Shown: one piece after another, positions 54,777 to 64,000 of the stretch | Layout: each line of letters begins with the position of its first letter | How positions within the stretch are numbered: position 1 is the stretch's first letter | DNA from: Candidatus Endowatersipora endosymbiont of Watersipora subatra | GTDB lineage: Bacteria; Pseudomonadota; Alphaproteobacteria; Rhizobiales; Rhizobiaceae | Length of the DNA: 64,000 bases | Direction: 5' to 3' | NCBI RefSeq assembly: GCF_964026585.1 | Contig: NZ_OZ032160.1 | Location: 62,001-126,000 of the forward strand | Translations under genes and position numbers: made by a program | Notes under the pieces: model-generated | Databases searched by the model: none | What the model saw: the letters and a program-made list of their open reading frames with translations, nothing else | Told to the model about the DNA's origin: nothing

Positions 54777-56468
54777 TTACCATCTTGATGCTTTTATAGG
54801 ATGATCCAACGAGAATCCTGCTGTCTCACTAACTCTAAAATCAGGCATAATATCAAGAAAAATCGCTGATCTATTGATGATATTCGATACCACAGGTGCT
54901 GCATTACTCGCTGCAGTGGCATCTCTTTTCCCTTGTTCAGGCTTTGGTTCATCAATAATAACAAGAACAATATAACGGGGACTATTTACTGGAAATGTAG
55001 CTAAAAATGCATTAAAACGCTTGTCTTTTGAATATCGCCCCCGAACGACCTTCTCCGCTGTGCCTGTTTTCCCTCCGACTAAGTATCCAGGAACTTCAGC
55101 GTTTTTACCCGAACCTTTTAAGACATTAAGACGCATTAAATAACGCATGATTTCTGATGTTTTAGGATGAACCACCTGTTTCGCAATCTTATCAGCTTGA
55201 TCCTGAGATCGAGGGAATAAAGTAGGAGGAATCAATTTACCACCATTCACTAATGCCGCCGCTGCGACCGCTGTTTGTAGAGGCGTTGTGGACAGACCGT
55301 GACCATAAGAAATCGTGGTAGAATGAACTTTTTTCCATATTCTGGGTACATTCGGACTTGCAGTCCCTGGTAGTTCAAAACTACTCATCCTATCAAGCAA
55401 ACCTAGTTTTGACAAAAACTGCCTATGTTGATCAATACCAACAACATGAGCCATTTTTGCAGTCCCAATGTTTGATGAATAAATATAGATTTCAGGGACG
55501 CTTAAAATTCGATGTTTCCCATGAAAATCATGGATTGTGAATCGCCCAATGCGCAGTGGTTTTGAGACATCAAATCGACTCTGTAAATTGACTTCGCCAG
55601 AATCAAGGGCCATGGCAGTTGTGAATGTCTTGAAGGTTGATCCCATTTCATACGTACCAGTCGATATTCGGTTCAAACGATCTTTTTGAAGTGAACCCAC
55701 AGCATCATTAGGATTGTAGTCAGGTAATGAAGAGAGCGCCATAATTTCTCCAGTCTGTACATTCAAAACTACACCCGCCGCACCGATAGCATTGTACTTC
55801 TCCATAGCTTGAGAGAGTGCATTACGAACAAAGTACTGAACACGAAGATCAATGGATAAATACACAGATTCTATTTCTTTCTTCAGAAGAAGACCAGAAT
55901 TTTGAAAATCACGTAACCAAACATCATCCAGATGTTTTTCAATTCCAGCAATACCCTGATTATCGATATTAGTATGCCCGAGGATGTGGGAAGCAATTGC
56001 TGCTGATGGATAATAACGCTTACTTTCTTCTTTGAATCCGATCCCAGGTAACCCTAATGCTAAAACTTCTGATTGTTGCCGTGGTGTAATTTCCCGCTGA
56101 ATCCATGCAAAAGCGACATCACTGCTTAAACGCTTTATTATTATATCATAGTTCAGATCAGGTAGGACAGTAATCAACGCCTTGTAAATTTCATTTGGAT
56201 GTTCAATTTTCCTTGGTTCCGCGAAAAGTGATTGCATCGGAATATCAAGTGCTAGTATTTCACCGTTACGATCAAGAAGACGCGGTCTTGAGGCGGCCAA
56301 GTTCCTATCAATATTTAACTGATGGACCACCTGTTTCTCAGGCTGGAATCCTAGGAATACCAATCGGCCTTGAATACTTAAAAAAAGAAAAATCATAACC
56401 AAACGGATCAGTGTAATTCGTTTTTGCGTCTTCTCAGCATAATTTGAGCAGGATACATCATGAAACAC
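54777..56468 (-). CDS. ftsI: Septal transpeptidase FtsI (PBP3)
   Basis: Class B penicillin-binding protein that cross-links septal peptidoglycan. The 563-aa protein has one N-terminal membrane segment (about 18-36), a dimerisation domain, and the transpeptidase domain with the catalytic Ser in GSTFKTFTTAMA, the SSN motif in IYSSNIGTAKM and KTG in VGGKTGTAEKV. The start appears to be GTG 56468; AAAGG sits very close to it, so initiation may be weak. It follows ftsL by 14 bp. Confidence 0.95.
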   Translation of the reverse strand: MFHDVSCSNYAEKTQKRITLIRLVMIFLFLSIQGRLVFLGFQPEKQVVHQLNIDRNLAASRPRLLDRNGEILALDIPMQSLFAEPRKIEHPNEIYKALITVLPDLNYDIIIKRLSSDVAFAWIQREITPRQQSEVLALGLPGIGFKEESKRYYPSAAIASHILGHTNIDNQGIAGIEKHLDDVWLRDFQNSGLLLKKEIESVYLSIDLRVQYFVRNALSQAMEKYNAIGAAGVVLNVQTGEIMALSSLPDYNPNDAVGSLQKDRLNRISTGTYEMGSTFKTFTTAMALDSGEVNLQSRFDVSKPLRIGRFTIHDFHGKHRILSVPEIYIYSSNIGTAKMAHVVGIDQHRQFLSKLGLLDRMSSFELPGTASPNVPRIWKKVHSTTISYGHGLSTTPLQTAVAAAALVNGGKLIPPTLFPRSQDQADKIAKQVVHPKTSEIMRYLMRLNVLKGSGKNAEVPGYLVGGKTGTAEKVVRGRYSKDKRFNAFLATFPVNSPRYIVLVIIDEPKPEQGKRDATAASNAAPVVSNIINRSAIFLDIMPDFRVSETAGFSLDHPIKASRW

Positions 56469-56482
56469 GCCTTTCGATATCC

Positions 56483-56845
56483 TTATTTGTATACCAATGA
56501 ATTGATCTCATCTGTCGTCGAGTGTCCATCCAGATCGCTTCCTTTATTTTTCACTATACTGAAAAAGGAAGCTAATTCATCAAGTTGGATGATCTGGTTT
56601 GATTGAATCGCCTGCAATTGAAGCTGAGACTGAAATTTCTTAGCAATTTTTTCCAGTCGATCAGGGTTTGTCATAATTGCCCAGTCAGCTTCCAGTAAAC
56701 TAATTTTTGTATTTTGTTTCGCAAGCTCTCCACGCAATCGTACCAAAGTCTTGGCAGACTGCTTAGACTCATGTTTGATTCCATAAGTCCATATCGTAAC
56801 TATAAGAACAGAACCCATCATTAGAATATGAGTCACTCTGATCAT
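56483..56845 (-). CDS. ftsL: Cell division protein FtsL
   Basis: Small bitopic divisome protein. The 120-aa product has one membrane segment (about residues 5-22) and a coiled-coil periplasmic part with the FtsL pattern LRGELAKQNTKISLLEADWA and NPDRLEKIAKKF. Sequence is weakly conserved, but position between rsmH and ftsI is decisive. Its ATG overlaps the rsmH stop by 4 bp. Confidence 0.88.
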   Translation of the reverse strand: MIRVTHILMMGSVLIVTIWTYGIKHESKQSAKTLVRLRGELAKQNTKISLLEADWAIMTNPDRLEKIAKKFQSQLQLQAIQSNQIIQLDELASFFSIVKNKGSDLDGHSTTDEINSLVYK

Positions 56846-57846
56846 TCGGACTGTTCTCCTAATACTGAACTAAGGAGTTGCAGTTGAGGAAGTCTAAAAT
56901 CAAGGTTCTTTTCAATCCGAGCGGGAGACTCAGTACGAAAGGCATAGCGCAATTTTGCAGATCGAGCTCTCGAATTTGTTTGTATTTCTTGGCTAGATGG
57001 AAAAATTGGGGAGCGATATTCTAATCTAAAGGTCGGTGCTTTAAAAGCAATCTGTGGAACATAACGGGATGGCTGATGGGTTTCAGAACGATTCAGCATA
57101 AATTTCTTCACCAATCGATCTTCTAGAGAGTGAAAAGTAACTACCACTAATAGCCCTCCTGGTTTCAAAATTCTTTCCGCAGCAAGCAAAGCATTGAACA
57201 ACTGATCGAGTTCAGCATTGACAAAAATACGTAAAGCTTGAAATGTTCGGGTTGCTGGATGTATTTTACAAGACTGAGTGCGCCCCAAAATACCTTCAAC
57301 ACATTTTGTTAGATCAATCGTAGTTTCAAACGGTCGAATCTGACGGTCTTGAATAATTTTTTTAGATACTTGCGAGGCCCTCTTTTCATCTCCTAGCATT
57401 CTGATAATTCGTGTTAAGTTAGGATGGTCCATAGTGTTAATTACATCAGCAGCAGAGATCCCTGCCTTTTCCATCCGCATGTCAAGCGGACCGTTTGTTT
57501 GGAAAGAAAATCCTCTTTCTGGTCGATCGATCTGCATTGAAGATACACCAACATCAGCAATCACAGCATCAACCTGAGAATAGCCTAAAAGCCTTGCAAT
57601 AAAATCGATCTGTGAAAATCGAGCCTGTTTAACAGTTACCTGACCAGGGAATTGATTCACAAGAACTTTTGCTGCAGCTACTGCATCTGGATCACGATCA
57701 ATCCCAAGAACTTTTGCCTGACGTTTCAGAAAAGCATGGCTATATCCTCCAGCACCAAAAGTTGCATCAATGAGGATCTGTCCTCTTTTAATATCTAGAA
57801 CATTGAGAACATCACTGAGCATAACAGGGATATGAACATTTCTCAT
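56842..57846 (-). CDS. rsmH: 16S rRNA (cytosine1402-N4)-methyltransferase
   Basis: Methylates C1402 in the ribosomal decoding centre. The protein has the N-terminal HIPVMLSDVLNVL, the SAM motif DATFGAGGYSHAFL, DAVIADVGVSSMQIDRPERGFSF and the C-terminal FHSLEDRLVKKFM. The start is unclear: ATG 57846 (334 aa) directly abuts AAGGAG, which is too close for an SD, and TTG 57858 is the only upstream choice. It is the first gene of the dcw cluster here; mraZ, which normally precedes it, is missing. Confidence 0.94.
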   Translation of the reverse strand: MRNVHIPVMLSDVLNVLDIKRGQILIDATFGAGGYSHAFLKRQAKVLGIDRDPDAVAAAKVLVNQFPGQVTVKQARFSQIDFIARLLGYSQVDAVIADVGVSSMQIDRPERGFSFQTNGPLDMRMEKAGISAADVINTMDHPNLTRIIRMLGDEKRASQVSKKIIQDRQIRPFETTIDLTKCVEGILGRTQSCKIHPATRTFQALRIFVNAELDQLFNALLAAERILKPGGLLVVVTFHSLEDRLVKKFMLNRSETHQPSRYVPQIAFKAPTFRLEYRSPIFPSSQEIQTNSRARSAKLRYAFRTESPARIEKNLDFRLPQLQLLSSVLGEQSE

Positions 57847-58089
57847 CTCCTTAAACAAGGATCCAGCAGAAACATTGAGAAAAAATATGCTGTTGAAGAG
57901 AGACTAGTTCTGCATGCTGTTCTACGAACAGTCGAAGAGATAACATAAAAGACTTCCCTTCTCCCAATACCAGCTGATTGGAACTTTTCGTACACGTTAA
58001 TGCTTGAGATAAAGTCAAGAAGAATAGCAGAAAATACTCTGATTTCTAGCAAGTAAAAAGCCTTATGTTTAGTACAATCCATAAAATCA

Positions 58090-58497
58090 TCAAAGTCAGT
58101 TGGCTTATAAGCCGGGTTCTGTACGCTTTTCACATCAGTAAAAAGATGGTGACCATTCCTCTAGGATCCGTATTGCTACGCACCTCATCGCGACCAACCC
58201 GGACACTCTCCTGCCTGGAGACAAGCTCGCTTTGCCGAAGCAAAACACGGCGTCCCTATTAGGTCTTGCTCCCGGTGGGGTTTACAAAGCCACTCTCGTT
58301 ACCGACAGTGCGGTAAGCTTTTACCTTACCTTTTCACCCTTGCCGGATCGGATAGAGAACCGGCGGTATATTTTCTGTTGCACTTTCCCTAGGGTCACCC
58401 CCGCCGGTGGTTAACCGGCACCGTGCCTCCATGGAGCCCGGACTTTCCTCCCCGCACAGAAAAAACTGACGGAGCAGCCACCCAGCCAACTGACCAC
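58090..58497 (-). ncRNA. rnpB: RNase P RNA (class A)
   Basis: Catalytic RNA that matures tRNA 5' ends. The ends pair as helix P1 (GTCAGTTGGCT with AGCCAACTGAC). Inside are the conserved GAGGAAAGTCCGGGCTCC of the 5' core, AGGGTGAAAAGGTA, the AACGAGAGTGG-type segment, GTAAACCCCACCGGGAGCAAG and GAGGTGCGTAG near the 3' end. The size is about 400 nt. A possible promoter (TTGACT 58529-58524 with a poor -10) lies in the 100-bp gap upstream. On the left, 57859-58089 separates it from rsmH. Confidence 0.96.
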
Positions 58498-58598
58498 GCT
58501 CTAACTAACTGAACCCTCCCAAAAGTCAAAGAGAAAATATTCTCATAACCTTCTTGCTTTATTGTATTCGATCGACCTGTTAAGTGCAGAAGTGATCG

Positions 58599-59708
58599 CT
58601 AAAATCTAGGACTGTTTAGTTTTATCCCAGAACCCAATACTAATACCTTAAATAATTGCCCCATATCTTCAGGCGAGGCAAGCCTTGTGACTGCTTCCTG
58701 TAAGGATTTCTGTACAACACTATCTTGATTCCAACCGAGCCTAGAGGCTCTTTCAAGTAATCCAAGACTCAACAGAAAATCTGACTGTGTAACGATCTGG
58801 TGCATCTGATTCAGATTTTCTACGCTTTCTATCATTGACAGCAGAGCTGAGAAGTCAACATGGCTGGTCAAATCAGACTTTCCTGGGTTATAAAAGACAT
58901 CGCAATAAGCATGATCTCTGACTGCTTGAAAGGTATTTCCAAATCTTGGTAAAAGATGGCCATAATCGATAAAAAGCGCAGCACCGGAACAAATGCTGAT
59001 ATATGTTTGTATCTCGTCAACAATGGCTTCACGAGCTGGAGATGTTTCAAATATTGTTCCTTTTGGTTGTCTGGCATGATTTGAAGGAAGCAATGCCTGA
59101 TCTAAAATGGATGGACCTGTGACAAAGCTTAATTTATGATTAATCACTCCCACCGCACGCTCGATCCAGTATCTTCCTACTTTTATCCACTGTTTTACAG
59201 CGAGAGTATCAAGAAATTCATTAGCAATAAAAATTGTTGGTGCAGAAGGAAGCGGAAGAAACATTAAATCCTTAATCCACTGAATAGGTACTGTTTGGTT
59301 TGACAATGTTAATCGTTGTTGTTGTATCAAAGAAGGGCTTATTTCCAAAAGAAAAATCTGGATCCCTGATAAAAAAAGAGGTAGAGTTCTTCCTACGCGT
59401 AAAAGGTCTTTTATTAACGTACCACGACCTGGCCCCATTTCTACGAGGTTAAAAATGGAGGGTTTACCCAGTTCAATCCACATATTCATACACCAGATCC
59501 CAACTAGTTCTCCAAACATCTGATTAATTTCTGGAGCAGTGATAAAATCACCGCCATCTCGGTTTCTCAATGATTTCTTGCCAATAGGCTGGTGTGTCAT
59601 GTAATAACCGTGTTTGGGATGGGTAAGGCACATTGCCATATAATCAGACACCGGCAAAGAGCCTTCATTGATAATGCGTTCTCGAATTTCGTTCTCCAGT
59701 GCATTCAT
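58599..59708 (-). CDS. SAM-dependent methyltransferase, MidA/NDUFAF7 family
   Basis: Homologue of the mitochondrial complex I assembly enzyme NDUFAF7, which methylates an arginine of NDUFS2. The 369-aa protein has the family N-terminus (LPVSDYMAMCLTHPKHGYYM), GDFITAPEINQMFGELVGIW, the SAM motif LVEMGPGRGTLIKDLLR, ANEFLDTLAVKQW and FIDYGHLLPRFGNTFQAV. All motifs are intact. It follows lgt by 7 bp, the typical pairing in alphaproteobacteria; pgeF, the next usual partner, is not here. Confidence 0.9.
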   Translation of the reverse strand: MNALENEIRERIINEGSLPVSDYMAMCLTHPKHGYYMTHQPIGKKSLRNRDGGDFITAPEINQMFGELVGIWCMNMWIELGKPSIFNLVEMGPGRGTLIKDLLRVGRTLPLFLSGIQIFLLEISPSLIQQQRLTLSNQTVPIQWIKDLMFLPLPSAPTIFIANEFLDTLAVKQWIKVGRYWIERAVGVINHKLSFVTGPSILDQALLPSNHARQPKGTIFETSPAREAIVDEIQTYISICSGAALFIDYGHLLPRFGNTFQAVRDHAYCDVFYNPGKSDLTSHVDFSALLSMIESVENLNQMHQIVTQSDFLLSLGLLERASRLGWNQDSVVQKSLQEAVTRLASPEDMGQLFKVLVLGSGIKLNSPRF

Positions 59709-59715
59709 AATACAA

Positions 59716-60579
59716 TTACAATACTATATTTTGTCTGTCGTGCCAAACAACACGGCTTTTGGCACTCATCATCCCCCAAATTCCTAAGGGAATCATAGGG
59801 AATGATAAAATCATCCCCATTGTTATCCATCCTCCAGCAAGATAACCAATATGCGCGTCGGGTTCACGAAAAAATTCAATGAAGATCCGGGCTGTTGAAT
59901 AACCAACTCCCCATGCTCCACTGATAAATCCTGGCATTACGAGCTTTTTAAATTTGAAGATTAATATACTCAGGATGATAAATAGGACGACCCCTTCAAG
60001 ACCAGCTTCATAAAGTTGACTGGGATGACGTGCAACTGGCCCACCTGTAGAAAAAATGAAAGACCAAGAAACATCCGATGGGCGTCCCCAAAGTTCCGAA
60101 TTTATGAAATTTGCGAGCCTGCCGAAAAACAATCCAAAGCAGGATGAGACGGCCATGATATCAAAAAGTGAAAATGGTGAGAAAGACCTTTGCCGAGAAA
60201 ATAAGATCATCGAGAGAAGAGAAGCTAGAGCTCCGCCATGAAAGCTCATACCACCACACCATATTGCAAAAATATCCAAAGGGTTCATAAGATAATAACC
60301 AAAATTGTAAAAAAGCACATAACCTAGTCTACCACCGACAATAATGCCAATAATGGCCCAAATCATAAAATCATCAAGGTCAATCTGTGTGAAAGGGGCA
60401 CCTACGGGAGACCATAGACTGGAGCGAGAAACAACTTGTCTGGCAAAGAACCATCCCAAAAGAATACCGAACATGTAAGAAATACCATACCAATGGATAA
60501 TGATCGGTCCAATTTCAATTAAAATAGGATCAATCGAAAGAAACTGCAGAAGCGATTGACTGTAGGATAGTGTACTCAT
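59716..60579 (-). CDS. lgt: Prolipoprotein diacylglyceryl transferase
   Basis: First step of lipoprotein maturation, in the cytoplasmic membrane. The 287-aa protein has about seven membrane segments, IHWYGISYMFGILLGW at the start, the catalytic GMSFHGGALASLLS, the signature GRLANFINSELWGRPSD and RHPSQLYEAGLEG. It works upstream of BamD, a lipoprotein encoded in this window. Confidence 0.95.
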   Translation of the reverse strand: MSTLSYSQSLLQFLSIDPILIEIGPIIIHWYGISYMFGILLGWFFARQVVSRSSLWSPVGAPFTQIDLDDFMIWAIIGIIVGGRLGYVLFYNFGYYLMNPLDIFAIWCGGMSFHGGALASLLSMILFSRQRSFSPFSLFDIMAVSSCFGLFFGRLANFINSELWGRPSDVSWSFIFSTGGPVARHPSQLYEAGLEGVVLFIILSILIFKFKKLVMPGFISGAWGVGYSTARIFIEFFREPDAHIGYLAGGWITMGMILSFPMIPLGIWGMMSAKSRVVWHDRQNIVL

Positions 60580-60854
60580 AGTGTTTTTCTTTAAAACTAA
60601 ATAAATAGAGAAATAATCATTCAGTGAACTCTATCAATGCAACTTCACGCTTCTGAGAAAACTCTTGGTCTATAAAGGAATTATTATTGAGAGTGAGCTT
60701 GCGCTTTCAAGTTCGGGATAGAAGATTCTTCTTGTATAAAAATCCCTATCAGCATGAGGTTTATTGATTATGCTCAACTTATCATATGTGGTAGAAAATG
60801 ATTTGTCTTTCCGTTACAGACCGACTATAAAGCAATATATCCATTATATTTGTC

Positions 60855-61277
60855 ATGATATTAGTGAAAACATATTTTTGGGCTTCCATTCTTTTCATGT
60901 TCATGACTGTTTCAGGTCAAGCAGCCGCACTCTCTCCTTTTTTGGGTAAGAAACGTCTTCTCCTTTTATTTTCTAAATCTAGAAGCAGCGCAATACTTGA
61001 AAGACAGATTGATTTGCTTCAGGATGTGCGCACTGATCTTTCTAATCACGATATAATTGTATTGGTGACTCAAGGAAAACAGAACACAATTGCTAACATT
61101 GGATATGCCCACATGCCACCAAATGCTGCACGGGAATTGAAAAAAAAATTTCAGCCAAAGGACTCCCTTCTCACTGTAGTACTCGTTGGTAAGGACGGAT
61201 TAGAAGTTGGACGATGGAATAGGATAATTTATCCCGAAGCTATTATTGATCTCATCGATCCTTCGATTCTGCCCTGA
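60855..61277 (+). CDS. DUF4174 domain secreted protein
   Basis: Function unknown. The 140-aa protein has an N-terminal signal peptide (hydrophobic 8-22, ending near GQAAA), then a small domain resembling DUF4174: KRLLLLFSKSRSSAILERQIDLL, a central strand DIIVLVTQG and the C-terminal TVVLVGKDGLEVGRWN before a helix IDLIDPSIL. The fold pattern is thioredoxin-like, but there is no CxxC. It is encoded alone, divergent from lgt and 229 bp before pyc. ATG 60855 gives a reasonable signal peptide. Confidence 0.75.
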   Translation: MILVKTYFWASILFMFMTVSGQAAALSPFLGKKRLLLLFSKSRSSAILERQIDLLQDVRTDLSNHDIIVLVTQGKQNTIANIGYAHMPPNAARELKKKFQPKDSLLTVVLVGKDGLEVGRWNRIIYPEAIIDLIDPSILP

Positions 61278-61506
61278 CCGTTCAAAACCCCATAATAGAT
61301 CTATCTATTACTTGACATTGGTTCGAAAAGATAAGCTCCGAGCAGGTTCCTGAAATGGCATTCTCATGAATAATTCAGTTAATAATGGCAGAATTCATCG
61401 TCAAAACAATCCAGATCTTAAGATATCTAAGCTATTGGAATTTGCATGAAGCCATTGACCCTCTATATAGAGAATCAATGATTGCCACTTAATGCTACCG
61501 AGATTC

Positions 61507-64000
61507 ATGGCTATAAAAAAAATTCTTGTTGCAAACCGTTCTGAAATTGCTATCCGTGTCTTCCGCGCTGCCAACGAGCTAGGTCTTAAAACTGTCGCTG
61601 TCTGGACCAAAGAGGACAAATTAGCCCTTCACCGATTCAAGGCTGATGAAGCCTATCAGATAGGGACCGGCCCTCATCTCCAAATCCCCATGGGACCGAT
61701 TGAAAGTTATCTCTCCATTCAAGAGATACTGAGAGTGACCAAACTTTCAGGAGCAGATGCCATTCATCCGGGTTATGGTCTCTTATCGGAAAGCCCAGAA
61801 TTTGTTGACGCCTGTGAAGAAGCCGGCATCACTTTCATTGGACCAAAGTCAGAGACAATGCGGGTACTTGGTAATAAACTGACAGCCCGAAATCTTGCTC
61901 TCTCCGCTGGAGTGCCTGTTCTTCCAGCGACTTCTTCTCTTCCTAATAACATCCATGAGATCAAGCATCTGGCAACCGAGATGGGCTATCCTGTTATGCT
62001 CAAAGCCTCATGGGGTGGTGGAGGCCGTGGTATGCGGATTATTCGGTCTGAGAATGATTTGGAACGAGAGTCCCTTGAAGCCCGCCGAGAAGCACAGGCT
62101 GCTTTTAACAAAGACGAAATTTATCTAGAGAAACTAGTTGAAGATGCACGCCATGTAGAAGTTCAGATATTGGGTGACACAGAAGGTAATGCGGTTCACC
62201 TGTTTGAACGAGACTGTTCGGTACAACGTCGTAATCAAAAGGTAGTCGAACGTGCACCCGCTCCCTACCTTGATGAAACACAGCGCAGAGAACTTTGTGA
62301 GTATGCACTGAAGATTGCCAAAGCAACGAATTATATAGGAGCAGGTACGGTTGAATTCCTGATGGATATCAACACGAGAAGCTTTTACTTCATCGAAGTC
62401 AATCCTCGTGTCCAGGTCGAACATACGGTAACAGAAGAAGTGACAGGAATAGATATTATAAAAGCACAAATTCATCTTGTCGCTGGCTATGCAATCGGAA
62501 GTCAAGAATCGGGAATACCGAAGCAGTGTAACGTTCGATTGAACGGTCATGCTCTGCAATGTCGTATCACAACAGAAGATCCTGAACGAAACTTTATTCC
62601 TGACTATGGACGAATTACAGCCTATCGTGGTGCTACTGGTTTCGGTGTCCGTCTTGATGGTGGCACAGCGTACTCAGGAGCGGTTATTACTCGCTTTTAT
62701 GATCCTTTGCTAGAAAAAGTCACAGCATGGGCCCCAACACCTCAAGAAGCCATAAAACGTATGGATCGCGCTCTGCGAGAATTTCGTATTCGAGGGGTAT
62801 CTACTAATCTAACTTTCCTTGAAAATATTATCACACATCCAAAATTCAACGATGGAACTTATACAACAAAATTCATTGATACAACGTCAGAATTATTTGA
62901 AAAAGTGAAGCGACGGGATCGTGCAACTAGATTACTGAACTATATCGCTGATGTCTCAATTAATGGGCATCCTGAAACCCGTAATCGTCAAAAACCAGAA
63001 TTAGGAGTTACATCACCCGATGCTCCCTGGTTTGAAAGAAATATCCAAGATGGAACTCGAAACCGTCTGGATGCTCATGGACCTAAAGAATTTTCTAAAT
63101 GGATGCGGAATTGTGATCAGGTTCTGATTAGTGATACCACCATGCGAGATGCCCACCAGTCACTATTAGCTACACGTATGCGGACCTATGACATTATTCC
63201 TGTCGCAGCTTCTTATGCTAAAAGTCTTCCGCAATTACTATCATTGGAATGTTGGGGGGGGGCAACTTTTGATGTTGCGATGCGCTTTATGAACGAAGAC
63301 CCTTGGGAGCGTTTGATGCTTATTCGTGAACAAGTCCCCAATATTTTACTACAGGCACTTGTTAGAGGTTCTAATGGTGTTGGTTATACTGGATATCCAG
63401 ATAATATTGTAAGTCATTTTATTTCTGAAGCAGCAAAAAATGGTATTGATCTGTTTCGGGTCTTCGACTGTCTGAACTGGGTTGAAAACATGCGGGTATC
63501 TATAGACTCTATTTTAGAGAGCGGTAAACTCTGTGAAGCAGCAATTTGTTATACTGGTGACGTGCTCGATAAAAAACGGCCTCAATACAATTTGGATTAC
63601 TATCTAAAGATGGTGCGCTCTCTTGATCAGGCCGGCGCCCATATTATTTGCATAAAAGATATGGCTGGTTTGATGAAACCCGCAGCTGCACGACAATTGT
63701 TCCCTGCTCTACGCAAGGAAACTGATCTCCCGATTCATTTTCATACCCATGACACGTCAGGTATTTCTGCAGCAACCGTTCTTGCTGCTGTCGAAGCTGG
63801 TGTTGATGCGATTGATGCCGCAATGGATTCATTATCTGGCAATGCATCTCAGCCGTGTTTGGGGTCTATTGTCGAAGCTCTCAAAAATTCGGATCGTGAT
63901 TCTGGTCTTGATGGTGATGCTATTCGAAAAATTTCACTCTACTGGGAATCTGTCCGTGCTCAATATTTAGCCTTTGAAAGCAATGTAAGATCACCAGCTT
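61507..64000 (+). CDS. pyc: Pyruvate carboxylase (3' part cut by window edge)
   Basis: Biotin enzyme that makes oxaloacetate from pyruvate and bicarbonate, the anaplerotic and gluconeogenic entry. 831 codons are in the window without a stop. The biotin carboxylase domain (IKKILVANRSEIAIRVFRAA, KASWGGGGRGMR, EVNPRVQVEHTVTEEVTG) covers about 1-450. The carboxyltransferase domain begins about 535 with LISDTTMRDAHQSLLATRMR, then LECWGGATFD, FRVFDCLNWV, CIKDMAGLMKP and the metal-ligand HFHTHDTSG. A run of nine G at 63254-63262 is in frame. The biotin-carrier domain lies beyond the edge. Confidence 0.97.
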   Translation, partial: MAIKKILVANRSEIAIRVFRAANELGLKTVAVWTKEDKLALHRFKADEAYQIGTGPHLQIPMGPIESYLSIQEILRVTKLSGADAIHPGYGLLSESPEFVDACEEAGITFIGPKSETMRVLGNKLTARNLALSAGVPVLPATSSLPNNIHEIKHLATEMGYPVMLKASWGGGGRGMRIIRSENDLERESLEARREAQAAFNKDEIYLEKLVEDARHVEVQILGDTEGNAVHLFERDCSVQRRNQKVVERAPAPYLDETQRRELCEYALKIAKATNYIGAGTVEFLMDINTRSFYFIEVNPRVQVEHTVTEEVTGIDIIKAQIHLVAGYAIGSQESGIPKQCNVRLNGHALQCRITTEDPERNFIPDYGRITAYRGATGFGVRLDGGTAYSGAVITRFYDPLLEKVTAWAPTPQEAIKRMDRALREFRIRGVSTNLTFLENIITHPKFNDGTYTTKFIDTTSELFEKVKRRDRATRLLNYIADVSINGHPETRNRQKPELGVTSPDAPWFERNIQDGTRNRLDAHGPKEFSKWMRNCDQVLISDTTMRDAHQSLLATRMRTYDIIPVAASYAKSLPQLLSLECWGGATFDVAMRFMNEDPWERLMLIREQVPNILLQALVRGSNGVGYTGYPDNIVSHFISEAAKNGIDLFRVFDCLNWVENMRVSIDSILESGKLCEAAICYTGDVLDKKRPQYNLDYYLKMVRSLDQAGAHIICIKDMAGLMKPAAARQLFPALRKETDLPIHFHTHDTSGISAATVLAAVEAGVDAIDAAMDSLSGNASQPCLGSIVEALKNSDRDSGLDGDAIRKISLYWESVRAQYLAFESNVRSPA

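Noticed and set aside
57843..58133. 96-codon frame upstream of rsmH on the minus strand
   Set aside because: It begins inside the 3' end of rnpB and shows no MraZ or other motif.
63254..63262. Run of nine G in pyc as a possible frameshift
   Set aside because: The frame continues through it as LECWGGATFD, the expected carboxyltransferase sequence.

Overview
The window is a chromosomal segment of an AT-rich alphaproteobacterium. Gene order and sequence point to Hyphomicrobiales (Rhizobiales) or a close relative. The supports are priA directly before atpHAGDC, the block rplU-rpmA-obgE-proB-proA-nadD-rsfS-envC-ctpA-rppH, the dcw cluster running into ftsZ-lpxC-bamD, a single bifunctional RSH, an FtsZ with the alphaproteobacterial N-terminus, and pyruvate carboxylase. 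The AT richness, the many 200-550 bp stretches without genes, and the genes missing from otherwise conserved blocks suggest a reduced, possibly host-associated genome. That last point is inference, and no species is claimed.

Layout. 1-4.2 kb: rsh (cut by the left edge) and pgi, both minus. 4.2-13.7 kb, plus: sufE, recA, priA and the F1 ATP synthase operon atpHAGDC. 13.8-22.6 kb, minus: rppH, ctpA, envC, rsfS, nadD, proA, proB, obgE, rpmA, rplU. 23-26.7 kb, plus: a HAD-IIA phosphatase, ribF, hisS. 26.8-29 kb, minus: groSL with a CIRCE operator, a well-formed promoter and a terminator. 29-36.9 kb, mixed strands: an NDUFAF5-type methyltransferase with a tiny coupled ORF, an ABHD10-type hydrolase, a glycosyltransferase, infC, fdxA, gshB, pyrD, rpmF, a probable hpf relic and ptsN. 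37.3-37.5 kb: tRNA-Thr(TGT) and a long nested hairpin. 37.6-57.9 kb, minus: bamD, lpxC and the complete division/cell-wall cluster ftsZ-ftsA-ftsQ-ddl-murB-murC-murG-ftsW-murD-mraY-murF-murE-ftsI-ftsL-rsmH. 58.1-58.5 kb: RNase P RNA (minus). 58.6-60.6 kb, minus: a MidA/NDUFAF7 methyltransferase and lgt. 60.9-64 kb, plus: a DUF4174 secreted protein and pyruvate carboxylase (cut by the right edge).

Together the genes cover energy (ATP synthase, pgi, pyc), proline, NAD, FAD, pyrimidine and glutathione synthesis, translation, proteostasis, and meso-DAP peptidoglycan, lipid A and lipoprotein assembly. I found no mobile element, CRISPR array, phage gene or defence locus, and no convincing unknown multi-gene system. 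The points worth a second look are small: rsfS and infC with non-standard starts, a decayed hpf frame before ptsN, a 26-codon coupled membrane ORF, and a long nested inverted repeat after bamD.
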